Assembly: GCA_020634555.1 (NCBI GenBank)
Contig: JACKBK010000007.1
Coordinates: 1-64,000, forward strand
Source: Caldilineae bacterium
GTDB taxonomy: Bacteria; Chloroflexota; Anaerolineae; JAAEKA01
Length of the DNA: 64,000 nucleotides
Reading direction: 5' to 3'
The position numbers were made by a program, and so were the translations under genes. Shown one piece after another: positions 17,796 through 30,000 of this stretch (the stretch's first letter is position 1; each line of letters opens with the position of its first letter). Under the pieces are notes generated by a model. That model was not told the DNA's origin. It did not search any database and saw only the letters and a list, made by a program, of their open reading frames with translations.

Positions 17796-19292
17796 TTACA
17801 GCGTCCGCTCCAGCAGGCCCTTCATGCTGGTCACCGGCTCCTCTGGCGCAAAGCTCGGCGCGTTTTGGTCGGTCTTGCCGATGAAGAAGCGGCGCGCGTT
17901 GTCCACAGTATTGGGCAAGTCCAGCCAAAAGCTCTTCTTGGATACCTTCTCCCAAACACGCTTCGGGCGGAAGAGATAGTACCGCCGGTACGCCTCACGC
18001 CACTTGCGGATCACTAAATCCGGGTCGTACACGCCGTCGTTCATGGTGAAACGCGCCTTCTGCTCGTGGATGGCGAAATCCGGCCACTCGTTGGCGAAGA
18101 TCTCGCCGCCTTCCTCGATCATATCATACATCTTGGTGCCGGGGAAGGGAGCCGCCAGCATGAAGTTCGCCAGGTCAGGATCCAGTTCCAGCGCCAGTTG
18201 GATGGTCGCCTCCATGGTCTCCTCGGTCTCGTTGGGCATACCAAAGATGAAGAAACCCATGGTCTGCAAGTTGGCAGCCTTGGCGTTTCTGAAGGCATCG
18301 CGCACCTGGTCCAGCGTCTGGCTCTTGCGGATCACATTGCGCAGCATGTAGGGATCGCCGTTTTCCACGCCGAAGCCGACGCGCTTGCAGCCGGCGGCCT
18401 TCATCAACTGGAACAACTCGAGGTCGGTGTGGTTGACCTTCATGCCGTGAACGGTGACCCACGGCACGGTGTTCAGCCCCTCCTCGATCAGCCGGCGCAT
18501 CAGTTCCTTGGCGCGTGGCAGCTTGAGGTTCCAGATGTCGTCGGTGACGCCGATCTCGGTCGCACCCAGGTCCTTGACCAGCCAGCGCCACTCCGCGACG
18601 ACATTTTCGACGCTGCGGCCGCGCCAGGTGTCGCCGGTCACAGGCTTGGAGCAAAAGGTACACTTGTACGGACAGCCGCGGCTGGTCAGGATCGTGAACG
18701 AGCGGGCGTTCGGATCCAGTCCATCGGTCAGCGGTTGCAGGTTGGTATAGCGGTCGATCTTGAACAGATCGTGAGCAGGGAAGGGCAGCGAGTCCAGGTC
18801 CTCGATCATCGGCGAACCGTAGTCGGAGATGATCTCGCCGTCCGGGCCGCGCATGTGCATGCCTGGCAACAACACGACCGGCCGGCCGGCTTCCAGCGTG
18901 TTCACCAGCTCAAGAAAGGTGTGTTCGGCCTCACCCTTGAAGACGTAATCGACGTACCAGTGCTGCGGCTCCAGGCTCTCGCGCGGCATGATGGTCAGGT
19001 GCGGCCCGCCCAGCACAGTGATCAGGCCGTAGCGCTTGGCGATTTTGGCCATGTCCCATGCGTCGCCGATCAGCGGCGTGGTGGCGGTGATGCCGATCAG
19101 TTGATAAGGCCGGCCGGCAGCCTCAGCTTCCTCGATATAGTACTCGACCGGCACGTCCTCGATAGCGGCGTCAAAAATGAACGGCTCGTGGCCGCCCTGG
19201 CGCAGCGTCGCAGCCAGGTACCCTAGTCCCAGGGGGATATGTTTGCGTTCCGACCAGACTTTAGCCTCTGGACTGGCAAGAATAACTCTCAT
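17796..19292 (-). CDS. B12-binding-domain radical SAM protein 2
   Basis: A 498-residue enzyme. Residues 1-150 form the B12-binding domain ([20 protein letters not shown], and [16 protein letters not shown]). The radical SAM motif is CPYKCTFC, followed by [20 protein letters not shown] and [16 protein letters not shown]-terminal helical region ends with [18 protein letters not shown]. It is a paralogue of the gene at 25305-26807, sharing the FEQKARF/HEQKARF and FWL-LP blocks. Reaction and substrate are unknown. Confidence 0.87.
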   Translation of the reverse strand: MRVILASPEAKVWSERKHIPLGLGYLAATLRQGGHEPFIFDAAIEDVPVEYYIEEAEAAGRPYQLIGITATTPLIGDAWDMAKIAKRYGLITVLGGPHLTIMPRESLEPQHWYVDYVFKGEAEHTFLELVNTLEAGRPVVLLPGMHMRGPDGEIISDYGSPMIEDLDSLPFPAHDLFKIDRYTNLQPLTDGLDPNARSFTILTSRGCPYKCTFCSKPVTGDTWRGRSVENVVAEWRWLVKDLGATEIGVTDDIWNLKLPRAKELMRRLIEEGLNTVPWVTVHGMKVNHTDLELFQLMKAAGCKRVGFGVENGDPYMLRNVIRKSQTLDQVRDAFRNAKAANLQTMGFFIFGMPNETEETMEATIQLALELDPDLANFMLAAPFPGTKMYDMIEEGGEIFANEWPDFAIHEQKARFTMNDGVYDPDLVIRKWREAYRRYYLFRPKRVWEKVSKKSFWLDLPNTVDNARRFFIGKTDQNAPSFAPEEPVTSMKGLLERTL

Positions 19293-19328
19293 CGGATATG
19301 AACCTTCGATCTGAATTTTGCCACGAAT

Positions 19329-19367
19329 TGCACGAATTCAGCCTCCAATGGTCGAAGAATTCGTGCA
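19329..19367. repeat. Inverted repeat in the 239-base radical SAM intergenic gap
   Basis: GCACGAATTC (near 19330) pairs with GAATTCGTGC (near 19357). It lies between the start of the gene at 17796-19292 and the end of the gene at 19532-20902; nothing else is obvious in this gap. Confidence 0.5.
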
Positions 19368-19531
19368 GGTTGCGGCGGTTCCTGCATCTGGCTCTGTCGC
19401 GACTGGTTGGTGTGTCACGGCGAGCGCTGGACTGGGAACGGAGTTGGCAGAGCGTTCAGCCCTGCCCGACGCGCTGGCGTCTGTTGCACGACCCGCGCGT
19501 GCAAGCCGTTCATTTTGCAGCCTGGAGCCGA

Positions 19532-20902
19532 TCAGGAAACCGGCTGAAACGCGCTGTTGGCGTAGTTGTAACGGAAGTTGTACGCCCGGCGATAGCCCAG
19601 GTCGGTGCTGAAGGCCGACACCAGCCGCTTTGGAACCTTGGGCAGCGGGTGGCGCGCCAACTGGCGCAGGCTGCGGTGGACGATCATCGACGGGCTGTAC
19701 AGCTTGCGGCACAGCCAGTCATAGGACTCGCGCAGTTCGTCTACAGTCATCAGCGCTGGAATATAGGTCACGTGCGCCGTATCGTAGTCCTCCCACGTGT
19801 CGTGGGGCAGGATACGGTTCTGAGCCAGCAGCGCCCTGCGCTGCTCGGTGCCGGGGAAGGGCGTCAGCACGGTGGCGCTGACGCTGTCCAGCTCGCTGCT
19901 GCGAACGAAGTCCAGAGTCTGTTCAAAGGTGCCAAAGGTGTCGTGGTCGAAGCCGAAGACGAACAGACCCACAACGCCAATGCCGTGCGCCTGGACAGTC
20001 TTGATGACCTTGCGGTAGTGTTCGGCGTTGCCCTTGGCCTTGCCGCCCAGCTCGCGCCGGTTGTCCGGATTGAGCGACTCGAAGCCGATGAAGAACTTGT
20101 CCATGTGCGCTTCACGGGCCAGCGCCAACAAATCGGGATACTCGGCCACCATCTGCTCAGCCTGGCAGGTCCAGCCGCGCAACGGCAGCTTGGCCAGCGC
20201 CCGGAACAGCTCCTCCATGTACTCTGGGTACAGCCGGAAGTTAAGTCCAAAGTTGTCGTCGGTCAGGAAGAAGCGCTTGATCTTGCGGCGCTGGATCTCC
20301 TCCACGACCTCCTCTACCGGCCGGATCCGCATCACGCGCCCCGACACCCGGATGGCGGTGCAGAACGTGCAGTTGCGCGGGCAGCCGCGAGTGATCTCCA
20401 GATAGGGCGTCCAGTAGTTCTTGTGCTCGTTGATCTGCTCCAGCACACGGTCCTGCAGCACGGCGATCCCCGAGTCCAGCGGCGCCCAGGTTTCGTCGTC
20501 GTATCGCTTCTGCAGGGTGCCGTTGTCGAAGTCGCGCATGATCTGCGGCCAGGTGCGGTAGCCCTCACCAACCGCGATGACATCGGCCCACTCGGCCACC
20601 TCGTCAGGAACCAACGTGACGTGGGTGCCGCCGATCACTACGGTTGTGCCCTGCTTCTTGATGCGCTGGGCCAACGTCTTAGCGCGGTCGATGAGCAACG
20701 TCTTGGCGCTGATGCCAACCAGGTCTTGCGGACCCAGCGTGTCAATAGGCAGTGTCATCAGATCCTCATCCCAGATCTCGACCGGGATGTCCAGGGGCAC
20801 CAACGAGGCAAGGCGCATCAAGGTGTAAGGCTGGCTGATGCCGCGCCCCAACATCCTGCCATCGCGCCGCGGTTGGATGAGAATCACTCGTCGAATTGCC
20901 AT
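19532..20902 (-). CDS. B12-binding-domain radical SAM protein 3
   Basis: A 456-residue enzyme with the same plan: B12 domain (YTLMRLASLVP, and TTVVIGGTHVTLVPDEVAEW), radical SAM motif CPRNCTFC, and FLTDDNFGLNFRLYPEYMEE. It is a close tandem paralogue of the gene just upstream (20923-22335): long blocks in the radical SAM domain differ at only a few positions, while the C-termini diverge. AGGAGAACAACGC precedes the ATG. Only 20 bases separate the pair, so they are cotranscribed. Duplicates with divergent tails may act on related substrates or as a heterodimer. Confidence 0.88.
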   Translation of the reverse strand: MAIRRVILIQPRRDGRMLGRGISQPYTLMRLASLVPLDIPVEIWDEDLMTLPIDTLGPQDLVGISAKTLLIDRAKTLAQRIKKQGTTVVIGGTHVTLVPDEVAEWADVIAVGEGYRTWPQIMRDFDNGTLQKRYDDETWAPLDSGIAVLQDRVLEQINEHKNYWTPYLEITRGCPRNCTFCTAIRVSGRVMRIRPVEEVVEEIQRRKIKRFFLTDDNFGLNFRLYPEYMEELFRALAKLPLRGWTCQAEQMVAEYPDLLALAREAHMDKFFIGFESLNPDNRRELGGKAKGNAEHYRKVIKTVQAHGIGVVGLFVFGFDHDTFGTFEQTLDFVRSSELDSVSATVLTPFPGTEQRRALLAQNRILPHDTWEDYDTAHVTYIPALMTVDELRESYDWLCRKLYSPSMIVHRSLRQLARHPLPKVPKRLVSAFSTDLGYRRAYNFRYNYANSAFQPVS

Positions 20903-20922
20903 GCGTTGTTCTCCTGGAAAAA

Positions 20923-22335
20923 CTATACCTGCACTGCTGTGGTCAGGCCACTGCGGGCCGCGCCGCGCACTGCGTAGCCGATTCCGTCGTCAGCCGGCAG
21001 CCAATCGCGATGGCTGCATTCCATGCGGTAGCCGAAATCGGTACTGAAACTGCTGAAGGCCTTGCGCGCCCAGTCACGCGCCGGGTAGCGACGCATCTGC
21101 CGCAGGCCGCGGCTGGCGATGCCAGGCCAGCCATACAGCTTGCGCGCCAGCCAGTCATAGCCGCCGGCAAGCTGCTCCGGCGTCATCTGCGCGGGGCGGT
21201 ACGTTACGTGATTGGTGTCGTACAGAGACCACGGAATGTTGGGCAGCAGGCGGTCCTCTTCGATCCAGCGGTCGCGCTGCGGTGTGCCGACGTAGGGCGT
21301 CAACACGGTGATGCTGATGCCATCCAGCTCGCTGTCGCGCATGAAGTCGTAGGTACTCTGAAAAATCGCCGGCGTATCGCCGTCGAAACCAAACACGAAC
21401 AGACCTACCACGCCGATACCTGCCGCGTGGATGTTCTTGATCGCCTCGTGGTAGCGGACGATGTTGCCCTTGGCCTTGCCGCCAAGCTCACGCCGGTTGT
21501 CCGGGTTGGCGCTCTCGAAACCGATGAAGAACTTGTCCATGTGCGCCTCGCGGGCCAGCTTGAGCAGGTCCGGGTAATCGGCCACCATCAGCTCGGCCTG
21601 GCAGGTCCAGCCGTTGAGCGGCAGCTTGCGTAGCGCCTTGAACAACTCTTCCATGTATTCAGGGTGGAGCCGAAAGTTGAGACCAAAGTTGTCGTCGGTC
21701 AAAAAGAAACGCTTGATCCCGCGCCGCTCGATCTCCTCGACCACCTGCTCTACCGGCCGCAGCCGCATCACCCGGCCCGAGACGCGGATGGCAGTGCAGA
21801 AGGTGCAGCTGCGCGGGCAGCCACGCGTGATCTCCAGATAAGGCGTCCAGTAGTTACGGTTTTCATCAACCTGCTCAAGCACGCGGTCCGAGATCGGCAG
21901 CAAGTTGTCCAGGTTGGTCCACTCGGTGTCAACGTAAGCTGGCTGCAAAGCGCCGCGGTCGAAGTCGCTGATCATCTGCGGCCACGTGCGATAGGCCTCG
22001 CCTACGGCGATGCTGTCGGCCCACTGGCTGACCTCGTCCGGGCTGAGGGTGGCGTGGGTACCGCCAATGACGACGGTGGCCCCGCGCGCCTGAGCCCGCT
22101 CAGTGATCCACCGGGCGCGCTCGATCTGCAACGTTTTGGCGGTGATGCCAACCAGATCGCCCGGTCCCAGCGTATCAAAAGGCACCGGGCGGACATCCTC
22201 GTCGATAATTTCGACATCCACCGAGTCGGGCACCAGCGACGCCAGTCTCATCAGCGTGTACGGCGCCATGGTGGCCTTATGCAAAAATTTGCCATCCCGC
22301 CCCGGTTGGACCAAATAAACTTTGCGAATTGCCAT
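20923..22335 (-). CDS. B12-binding-domain radical SAM protein 4
   Basis: A 470-residue enzyme and tandem paralogue of the gene at 19532-20902. B12 domain: TVVIGGTHATLSPDEVSQWA; radical SAM motif CPRSCTFC; conserved downstream block HMDKFFIGFESANPDNRREL. It has a longer C-terminal tail (from about residue 440) that its duplicate lacks. AAAGAGATC precedes the ATG. A large inverted repeat separates it from the SPASM gene upstream. Confidence 0.88.
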   Translation of the reverse strand: MAIRKVYLVQPGRDGKFLHKATMAPYTLMRLASLVPDSVDVEIIDEDVRPVPFDTLGPGDLVGITAKTLQIERARWITERAQARGATVVIGGTHATLSPDEVSQWADSIAVGEAYRTWPQMISDFDRGALQPAYVDTEWTNLDNLLPISDRVLEQVDENRNYWTPYLEITRGCPRSCTFCTAIRVSGRVMRLRPVEQVVEEIERRGIKRFFLTDDNFGLNFRLHPEYMEELFKALRKLPLNGWTCQAELMVADYPDLLKLAREAHMDKFFIGFESANPDNRRELGGKAKGNIVRYHEAIKNIHAAGIGVVGLFVFGFDGDTPAIFQSTYDFMRDSELDGISITVLTPYVGTPQRDRWIEEDRLLPNIPWSLYDTNHVTYRPAQMTPEQLAGGYDWLARKLYGWPGIASRGLRQMRRYPARDWARKAFSSFSTDFGYRMECSHRDWLPADDGIGYAVRGAARSGLTTAVQV

Positions 22336-22351
22336 GATCTCTTTCAGGCCG

Positions 22352-22424
22352 GTGACCGGTGATCGGTAATCCGTGATCGGTAAACGGTCAGGGGTTCTGA
22401 GACCGATTACTGATCACCGGTCAC
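22352..22424. repeat. Word-repeat inverted element (GTGATCGGTAA words)
   Basis: GTGACCGGTGATCGGTAAT (22352-22370) pairs with ATTACTGATCACCGGTCAC (22406-22424) with one G-T mismatch. Both arms and the space between contain repeats of the word GTGATCGGTAA and its complement. It occupies most of the gap between two radical SAM genes. Confidence 0.75.
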
Positions 22425-22434
22425 GGATGACTGG

Positions 22435-23607
22435 TCACTGGCTGCTGCCGGCACTGCTGTCGTGTTTCTTTTCCTTCAGGTTTTCCATCACCACAGCGTT
22501 GTAGTTGCCATAGCCGCGGCCCAGCCGCGGCCGCCACCATGCCCACTCCACACAGGTATCGCAGGGGCTGACGGTGTGCGCCTGGCCATCGACGTGCAGC
22601 TTGCGCAGGCTCTGCATCTTCGGTCCGTTCCAGTTCTTCATCACCTCGACCTGGCCGTTGGGGCTGATGACGTTGCCCAGATCGTAGTTGATGTTGAAGT
22701 CGCGGTCGCACATCGCGATGCGCCCATCCCAGTAGATGTGGACATGATACCACAAGTTGGGGCAGGCGTAGCGTTCGGTAGGCACAAAGCTGGCCGGATC
22801 ATCGGCGCGCAGCAGGTTGATCTGCTCGACCTGCCCGCCCCACGAGTCGAAGGGCTTGACGTTGATATTGTCCACGCCGGGTACATCCCACGCCGCGACG
22901 AACTCGTCGACCTCCGGCATGGTCTGCTCCATCTGGATGATCTGCAGGTTGACGTAGGGATTGGCGTAGCCGCCGCGCGTCTTCAGGTCGAGAAAGCCGC
23001 GGATGTTGGCGTTGGTGCGTTCGTAGTCAGCCTTGACGCGGATAGACTCGTAGGTCTCCGGCCGAAAGCCGTCCAGACAGAGGTAGATGGTCGACAGCCC
23101 GGCGTCCAGCAGGCCCTGTGCCTTGCGCTGATCGAGCAGCGTCGCGTTGGTGCTGATCTCCGCCCGCAGGCCCTTGCGGTTGCAATAGGCGATCATGTCG
23201 AAGATGCGCTTGTGCATCAACGGCTCGCCCCAGATGTGCAGGGTGGTCGCCTTGACGTAGGGCGCCATCTCGTCCACGATGGCTTTGAAAACATCGAAAT
23301 CCATGTAGCCCTGCGGCCGCTTGACCTGCTTCAGCCCGGTGGGGCACATGACGCAGTCCAGGTTACAGATGTTGGTGGACTCGATGTACATCCGGTCAGG
23401 CGGCGGCACCAGCCGCGTTTGTCCTGTCTCGTAGGCCGCCCACTTGACGGGACCCAGCGCCTTGTTGCGCAGCTTCTTGATCTCGTGGCGCGCCTTGCGG
23501 CGCGCCTTGGCCGAACCGGACGAATCCAGCTCAGGAGACTCGGTGAAAAGCGGCCGTTCCGGTCGCCTGCGGCCATTGCCGGATGGATTGCTCGATTGAT
23601 CGCTCAT
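22435..23607 (-). CDS. Radical SAM/SPASM protein
   Basis: A 390-residue enzyme with no B12 domain. A polar N-terminal 50 residues precede a radical SAM domain (CNLDCVMC; the partner motif IWGEPLMH). The C-terminus holds SPASM-type cysteines in CPNLWYHVHIYWDGRIAMCD and CDTCVEWAW. The fold is similar to enzymes that modify peptides or sugars. It sits in the middle of the B12-radical SAM cluster, bracketed by hairpins. Confidence 0.87.
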   Translation of the reverse strand: MSDQSSNPSGNGRRRPERPLFTESPELDSSGSAKARRKARHEIKKLRNKALGPVKWAAYETGQTRLVPPPDRMYIESTNICNLDCVMCPTGLKQVKRPQGYMDFDVFKAIVDEMAPYVKATTLHIWGEPLMHKRIFDMIAYCNRKGLRAEISTNATLLDQRKAQGLLDAGLSTIYLCLDGFRPETYESIRVKADYERTNANIRGFLDLKTRGGYANPYVNLQIIQMEQTMPEVDEFVAAWDVPGVDNINVKPFDSWGGQVEQINLLRADDPASFVPTERYACPNLWYHVHIYWDGRIAMCDRDFNINYDLGNVISPNGQVEVMKNWNGPKMQSLRKLHVDGQAHTVSPCDTCVEWAWWRPRLGRGYGNYNAVVMENLKEKKHDSSAGSSQ

Positions 23608-23634
23608 GTTTCGCTTCTGCTTGCCGTCCAGACA

Positions 23635-23714
23635 ACATAAAACGGCGAGTGACGCCGCCGATTCTGGCTGCTCTCAACGCAGCCAGACTTCGTCACGCGC
23701 GGCTGTCACTCGCC
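23635..23714 (-). terminator. Nested hairpin terminator in the radical SAM cluster
   Basis: GGCGAGTGAC (23644-23653) pairs with GTCACTCGCC (23705-23714), enclosing a second stem CTGGCTGC/GCAGCCAG. On the minus strand the outer stem is followed by CGTTTTATG, a T tract. It lies between the end of the gene at 23726-25195 and the start of the SPASM gene. Confidence 0.7.
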
Positions 23715-23725
23715 TGTCGCTATGG

Positions 23726-25195
23726 CTAGGCCCAGGAACTGGCGCCTTCGCGTGGCTGGAGCTGGCGAAATTTCGGGAAGAGACCGGCGTCCAGCGCCGC
23801 CTTGGCGACAGAGTTGACCGGGCCAACCTTGGATGCCTTGTAGGCTCGCCGGCCCCAGGTTTCGCCGAAATACTTGATGAACTTGCGCTGCTCGCGCGCC
23901 TCCTGGAAGCGCTCACGCGCCGTCAGCGCCATGCCGCTCAACGCTTCGTCGCCGATCTCCGACACATTCATGAACGGGGCGATCTCGGCAGCGTAGTTGT
24001 TGTAATAATAGGTCTTGGTGAAGTCGGCGTCGTAGGCCATGCCGGGGTTCTTCAGCACCAGCTCGTCCCACAGCTTGGTGCCGGGGAAGGGCGTGGCAAT
24101 GGAGAACATCGCCTCGGTCAGCTCCAGGCTGGCGGCGAACTCGATGGTCTCCTGCATGGTCTCCTCGTTGTCGCCCGGCAGGCCAAGGATGAAATAGCCC
24201 TTGGAGCGGATGCCAGCGTCCTCGGTCCACTTGACCGCGTCGCGTACCTGTTGCAGGTCGATGTGCTTGGCGGTGCGCTTCAACACCTCCTGGTTGCCGC
24301 TCTCGATGCCGTAGTGGATCTGGCGGCAGCCGGCCTTGTACATCTTCTTCAGCAGATCGGGCGTCACCCGGTCGACGCGCGCCAGGCAGCGCCAGCGATA
24401 GTCCAGCCGCTGGTCGATGAAGTAATCGAGGATTATCTCCAGCCGCTTGACGTCGATGGTGAACAGGTCGTCGATGAAGTAGAAGTTGCGGATGCCGTAG
24501 GCGGCATTGACCTCCTTCAACTCGGCAACGATGTCCTCCGGGCTGCGCTGGTGATACGACCGGCCAACGATGCCTTTGAAGCAGAAGGAGCAGGCATAGG
24601 GGCAGCCGCGGCTGCTGAGGATCGTCAGCATCGGCTCGCCGTTGGGTGCGTAGAGCGGATACTTGTCAAGGTCGTACAGGTGCCGGGAGGGGAAAGGCAG
24701 CGCGTCCAAATCGTCGATGGGCTTGCGGCTGCCGCCCGATACCACCTTGCCATCTTCCTTGTACCACAGGCCGGAAATGTCGCCCCAGCGGGTGTCGCCG
24801 CTCTCCAGCGCGCGCAGGAAGTCCTGCCAGATGTGCTCCCCTTCGCCGTAGATCAGGTAATCGATGTTCGGATTGGCCAACGTCGCGTCCGGCATCGTCG
24901 TAGCGTGCGGGCCGCCGATGATCACCGGCACACCCAGTTCGCCCTTCAGCCGTTGCACCAGTTGCTCCACGTAGTGATAGGAGGTGGTCATCGACGTAAA
25001 CGCGACCAGATCGGGCTTGTAATCCACCACCTGTCGGGCATCCTCTTCCAGCGGCTGCGAGGGATACAGCCCGAAGTCGTGGATACGCACCTCGTGGCCG
25101 TCCTGCTCAGCCACCGCGGCCAGATAGCCCAGGCCCAACGGCGGGTAACTATTGATCATCTCGTTCCACTTGGGACCGATGAGGGAGATTCGCAT
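23726..25195 (-). CDS. B12-binding-domain radical SAM protein 5
   Basis: A 489-residue enzyme. B12 domain: [20 protein letters not shown] and VIIGGPHATTMPDATL; radical SAM motif CPYACSFC; then IRNFYFIDDLFTIDVKRLE and YGIESGNQEVLKRT. GAGGAA lies just before the ATG. This architecture is the classical one of anaerobic magnesium-protoporphyrin cyclase-like and methyltransferase-like families, but I cannot assign a reaction. It has its own terminator downstream. Confidence 0.87.
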   Translation of the reverse strand: MRISLIGPKWNEMINSYPPLGLGYLAAVAEQDGHEVRIHDFGLYPSQPLEEDARQVVDYKPDLVAFTSMTTSYHYVEQLVQRLKGELGVPVIIGGPHATTMPDATLANPNIDYLIYGEGEHIWQDFLRALESGDTRWGDISGLWYKEDGKVVSGGSRKPIDDLDALPFPSRHLYDLDKYPLYAPNGEPMLTILSSRGCPYACSFCFKGIVGRSYHQRSPEDIVAELKEVNAAYGIRNFYFIDDLFTIDVKRLEIILDYFIDQRLDYRWRCLARVDRVTPDLLKKMYKAGCRQIHYGIESGNQEVLKRTAKHIDLQQVRDAVKWTEDAGIRSKGYFILGLPGDNEETMQETIEFAASLELTEAMFSIATPFPGTKLWDELVLKNPGMAYDADFTKTYYYNNYAAEIAPFMNVSEIGDEALSGMALTARERFQEAREQRKFIKYFGETWGRRAYKASKVGPVNSVAKAALDAGLFPKFRQLQPREGASSWA

Positions 25196-25232
25196 GAGTT
25201 CCTCTCAGTATGACAAGGAGGTTCGTTCAACG

Positions 25233-25302
25233 AAAACGTGAATCGTAAAACGTGAAGTGCTACTTACCGGCACATTTCACGTTTCACTGCTCACGTTTCA
25301 CG
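25233..25302. repeat. Word-repeat inverted element (AACGTGAA words)
   Basis: Left arm with GAAAACGTGAATCGTAAAACG and TGAAGTG words, right arm with CACATTTCACGTTTCACTGC and TCACGTTTCACG. The gap between two radical SAM genes consists almost only of this element. Confidence 0.65.
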
Positions 25303-25304
25303 TC

Positions 25305-26807
<1,503 letters not shown>

Positions 26808-26953
26808 GGAAAGTCCTCCAAACTCCGACATTTTTCACGATCTCATCACAAAGCAACCAAGCAACAACTCGCGATACACGGATGGTTCGTCCGCGAACTG
26901 CATTATCGCTATGCATGGTAGATTGGGAAATCGGCTGTCGAGACGAGAAAATA

Positions 26954-26984
26954 TTGCCCTGCCAGGCCTTGCCAGGCAGGGGGT
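26954..26984 (-). terminator. Possible terminator after rtcB
   Basis: CCCTGCC and GGCAGGG form a stem around AGGCCTTGCCA. On the minus strand CAATATTTTCTC follows. It lies about 80 bases past the rtcB stop, before the radical SAM cluster. Confidence 0.5.
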
Positions 26985-27063
26985 AAGCCTTTGGCGATTA
27001 TATCTACGCAGGCGCCATTGTCAAATTTCTATGACCAATTCCATAAAAATTACCCCACCAAAT

Positions 27064-30000
27064 CTAGCCTTTGACGACGCCGATCGGCCGCAGCCGGGCC
27101 ACCTTGCGAGCGATCCCCGCGCCGTCTACCACATCGACGACGTTGTCAACATCCTTGTATGCAACCGGCGCTTCCTCGGCTAAACCAGCCAGACTGCCAG
27201 CGCGCACCGAGATGCCGCGCGCCTCCAGCCGTTGCTTCAGATCCGAACCGCGCACCTCCTTCTTGGCACGCGAACGGCTCATGGTGCGGCCCGCGCCGTG
27301 GCAGGTCGAGCCGAACGTCTGGCTCATGGACCCTTCCGTGCCGACCAGCACCCACGATGCCGTGCCCATGCTCCCCGGCACCAGCACCGGCTGGCCAACC
27401 GCCCGGTAATCGTCAGGCAGCACTGCGTTTCCGGGACCGAACGCGCGCGTCGCTCCCTTGCGATGCACACAGACCCGCAGTTGCCGGCCATCCACATCGT
27501 GCATCTCCAGCTTGGCCATGTTGTGCGCGATGTCGTACACCTGGCGCAGATCCCAGTCCGCCACCCGTCCGGCCAGCACATCCTCGAACGCCAGGCGAAT
27601 CTGATGCGCCAGCACCTGGCGGTTGCACCAGGCATAGTTGGCTGCTGAAATCATCGCACTCAGGTAGTCGCGGCCCTCCGGCGAGTCCACCGGCGCGCAG
27701 ACGAGCTGGCGGTCGGGCAGCACAATACTGTACTTCTGCAGGACGCGCTGGAAACTCTGCACGTAGTCGGTGCAGACCTGATGGCCGAAACCGCGGCTGC
27801 CGCAGTGGATCTGCACCACCACCTGCCCCTCATACAACCCCATCGCCTCAGCTGCCTCGTCGTAGTAGATCTTGTCCACCACGTCCAACTCGGCGAAGTG
27901 GTTGCCAGCGCCCAACGTCCCGATCTGTGAATGGCCGCGCTGTTTGGCCCGCTGGCTGACCTTGGACGGATCCGCGCCCGGCATCGACCCATTCTCCTCG
28001 GTGTGACCCAGATCGTCCTGGCGCGCCATGCCTTTGGTCAATGCCCAGCGCGCGCCAGTCATCAGCACGGTATCCAGCTCCTCCAACGACACGTTGAGAA
28101 ACCCACTCTTGCCAACCCCACTGGGCACCCGATGATAGAGCGCCGTAGCCAGATCAGACAGATACGGGCGAACCTCAGCCTCCTCAAGCTCAGAAGCCAA
28201 CAGCCGCACGCCGCAGTTCGAGACTACGAAGCCATCGGCGACAAAGTTGTGATCGCTATGCTTCACGGTGAAATCGTAGACATAGCCGTCGTAGCTGCGG
28301 GCCTGAAGCACCGCCGCGTCAGTCGGTTGGATGCTTTCCACCGTAGCCCACACCATGCCACTGTCCTCGATGCCCACCGTTGCCCGCTGACAGAACTGAG
28401 CAAAGCCCTCGAACCGGCTGCTGACGCGCGGCGTACCCTGGCGTCCTTCATACAAGGAACGCTGCAGAAAACGACGGTTGACATGCTCGCCAACCAGCCC
28501 GGCAAAGATCTGTTGCGGCGCGACACCGGCGGCTTGCATGGCTACGGCCTGAGCTTCAGCCTCTCTCCGCTGTTCTGTCACGCGCTGCTTGCGCTTCAGA
28601 TATTCAACGGCCAGCATCCCGGCCCGCTGCCGTTTGCGATTGTAGTCAAACCCGATGCTGCCCCAGAGGTTGACCAGACTTTCGGGGCGCGAGCTGAACA
28701 TCAGCCGCAGCCGGTGCGACCGCACATCGTCGCTGTTGAGCTGCTCCGCGCGCTGGCTGACCGGCCTGGTTTCCACGCCGAATCCGTCCAGCATCTCAGC
28801 GATCTGCTCCAGAAAGTGGCGACCACTGGCAACGAACCCGGCACGCTTGTTGAGTGAAAGGACCGGCATGGGAAAGTTGTAGTTCTGCTCATCAAACGCC
28901 CTGGGCATGGTCAGCTCAGCTCCAAAATATGCCGCCAGAAACAGTCGCTGGTGCCAGCGCGGTGCAACAAGCAGCTTCTCAGGTACACTGTAGTCCTGGC
29001 CGGCCTTCGCGCCCACCGGCGCGCCCAGAGCAGCCATCAGAACCGCGAACGCGCTGCCAACAACTTTGAACGATGTTTCTTCCCGCTCAAACTCGTACTG
29101 GCCATAGGTGGTCTGGATACGATGCCTGCGCTGTCGTCGATAGATGGCCGACGGCGTGAACCCCACAGCCGCAACATCGGAGCGAATCGCTTCCAGGTCT
29201 TCGGCATCACCGTAGAACCACACGACGCCTTTGCCCGAACCACCCTCGAAATGCAACGATCCATCGCCAAAGAGGTAGCCCAGCAGACGCCACAGACGGG
29301 GAGTCTGAGGGGCATCAGCGCGCAGCGGCAACAGATTTCGCTTTTGCAGTTGATTGAGGATCTGGCCGGAAGCGTTGCCGGCCGTCCCCTTGCCAAGAGT
29401 CTCCAGAACCCGCCGGATGTCCGTTGCATCAACAAGAACTCGTGTGCCCGGCGCTTCATACGGCGCCCCGATGAACGGGTAGCGGCCAACACGGTCGCCC
29501 GGTCGAAGTTCGCCTAGCTCAACCATACCATCGGGAGTCCAGAATGGATGGTCGGATGTCGCGATCACCTCGTCCCCGGCATCGGTCACCAGATGCAACA
29601 AGGGCCGGCGAGGCGTTTGCCGCTGATAGGCCACGACGGCGGTGTCATCTTCGTGCCCGGCGGCAAGGTTCTGGCAATGCAGTTTCGCCTGCGCCCAATC
29701 CTCCGCCATGTCGTCAATGCGACGATGATATCCCAGATCGTGCAGCACCTCGGTCGCACCGATCAGGCAGTTGATATCGTAGCCAACACCGCCAGGCGAC
29801 ACAACGCCGCCTTCGTTTGGATCAGTCGCCACCACGCCGCCGATGCTGAAGCCGTAGCCCTGATGAATGTCCGGCATGGCCAGCGCGTACTTGACGATGC
29901 CCGGCAGCGTGGCCGTGTTCACCAACTGCTCCAGCGACTGGTCGCTCGCGATCTGTGCCAGCAACTCGCGGTCAGCATAAATGCGCGCCGGCACGCGCAT

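Noticed and set aside
19298..20977. Plus-strand open frame of over 550 codons opposite a radical SAM gene
   Set aside because: The minus strand encodes clear CxxxCxxC motifs; the plus frame has no recognisable family. The same applies to 23606-25213 and 25575-26921.
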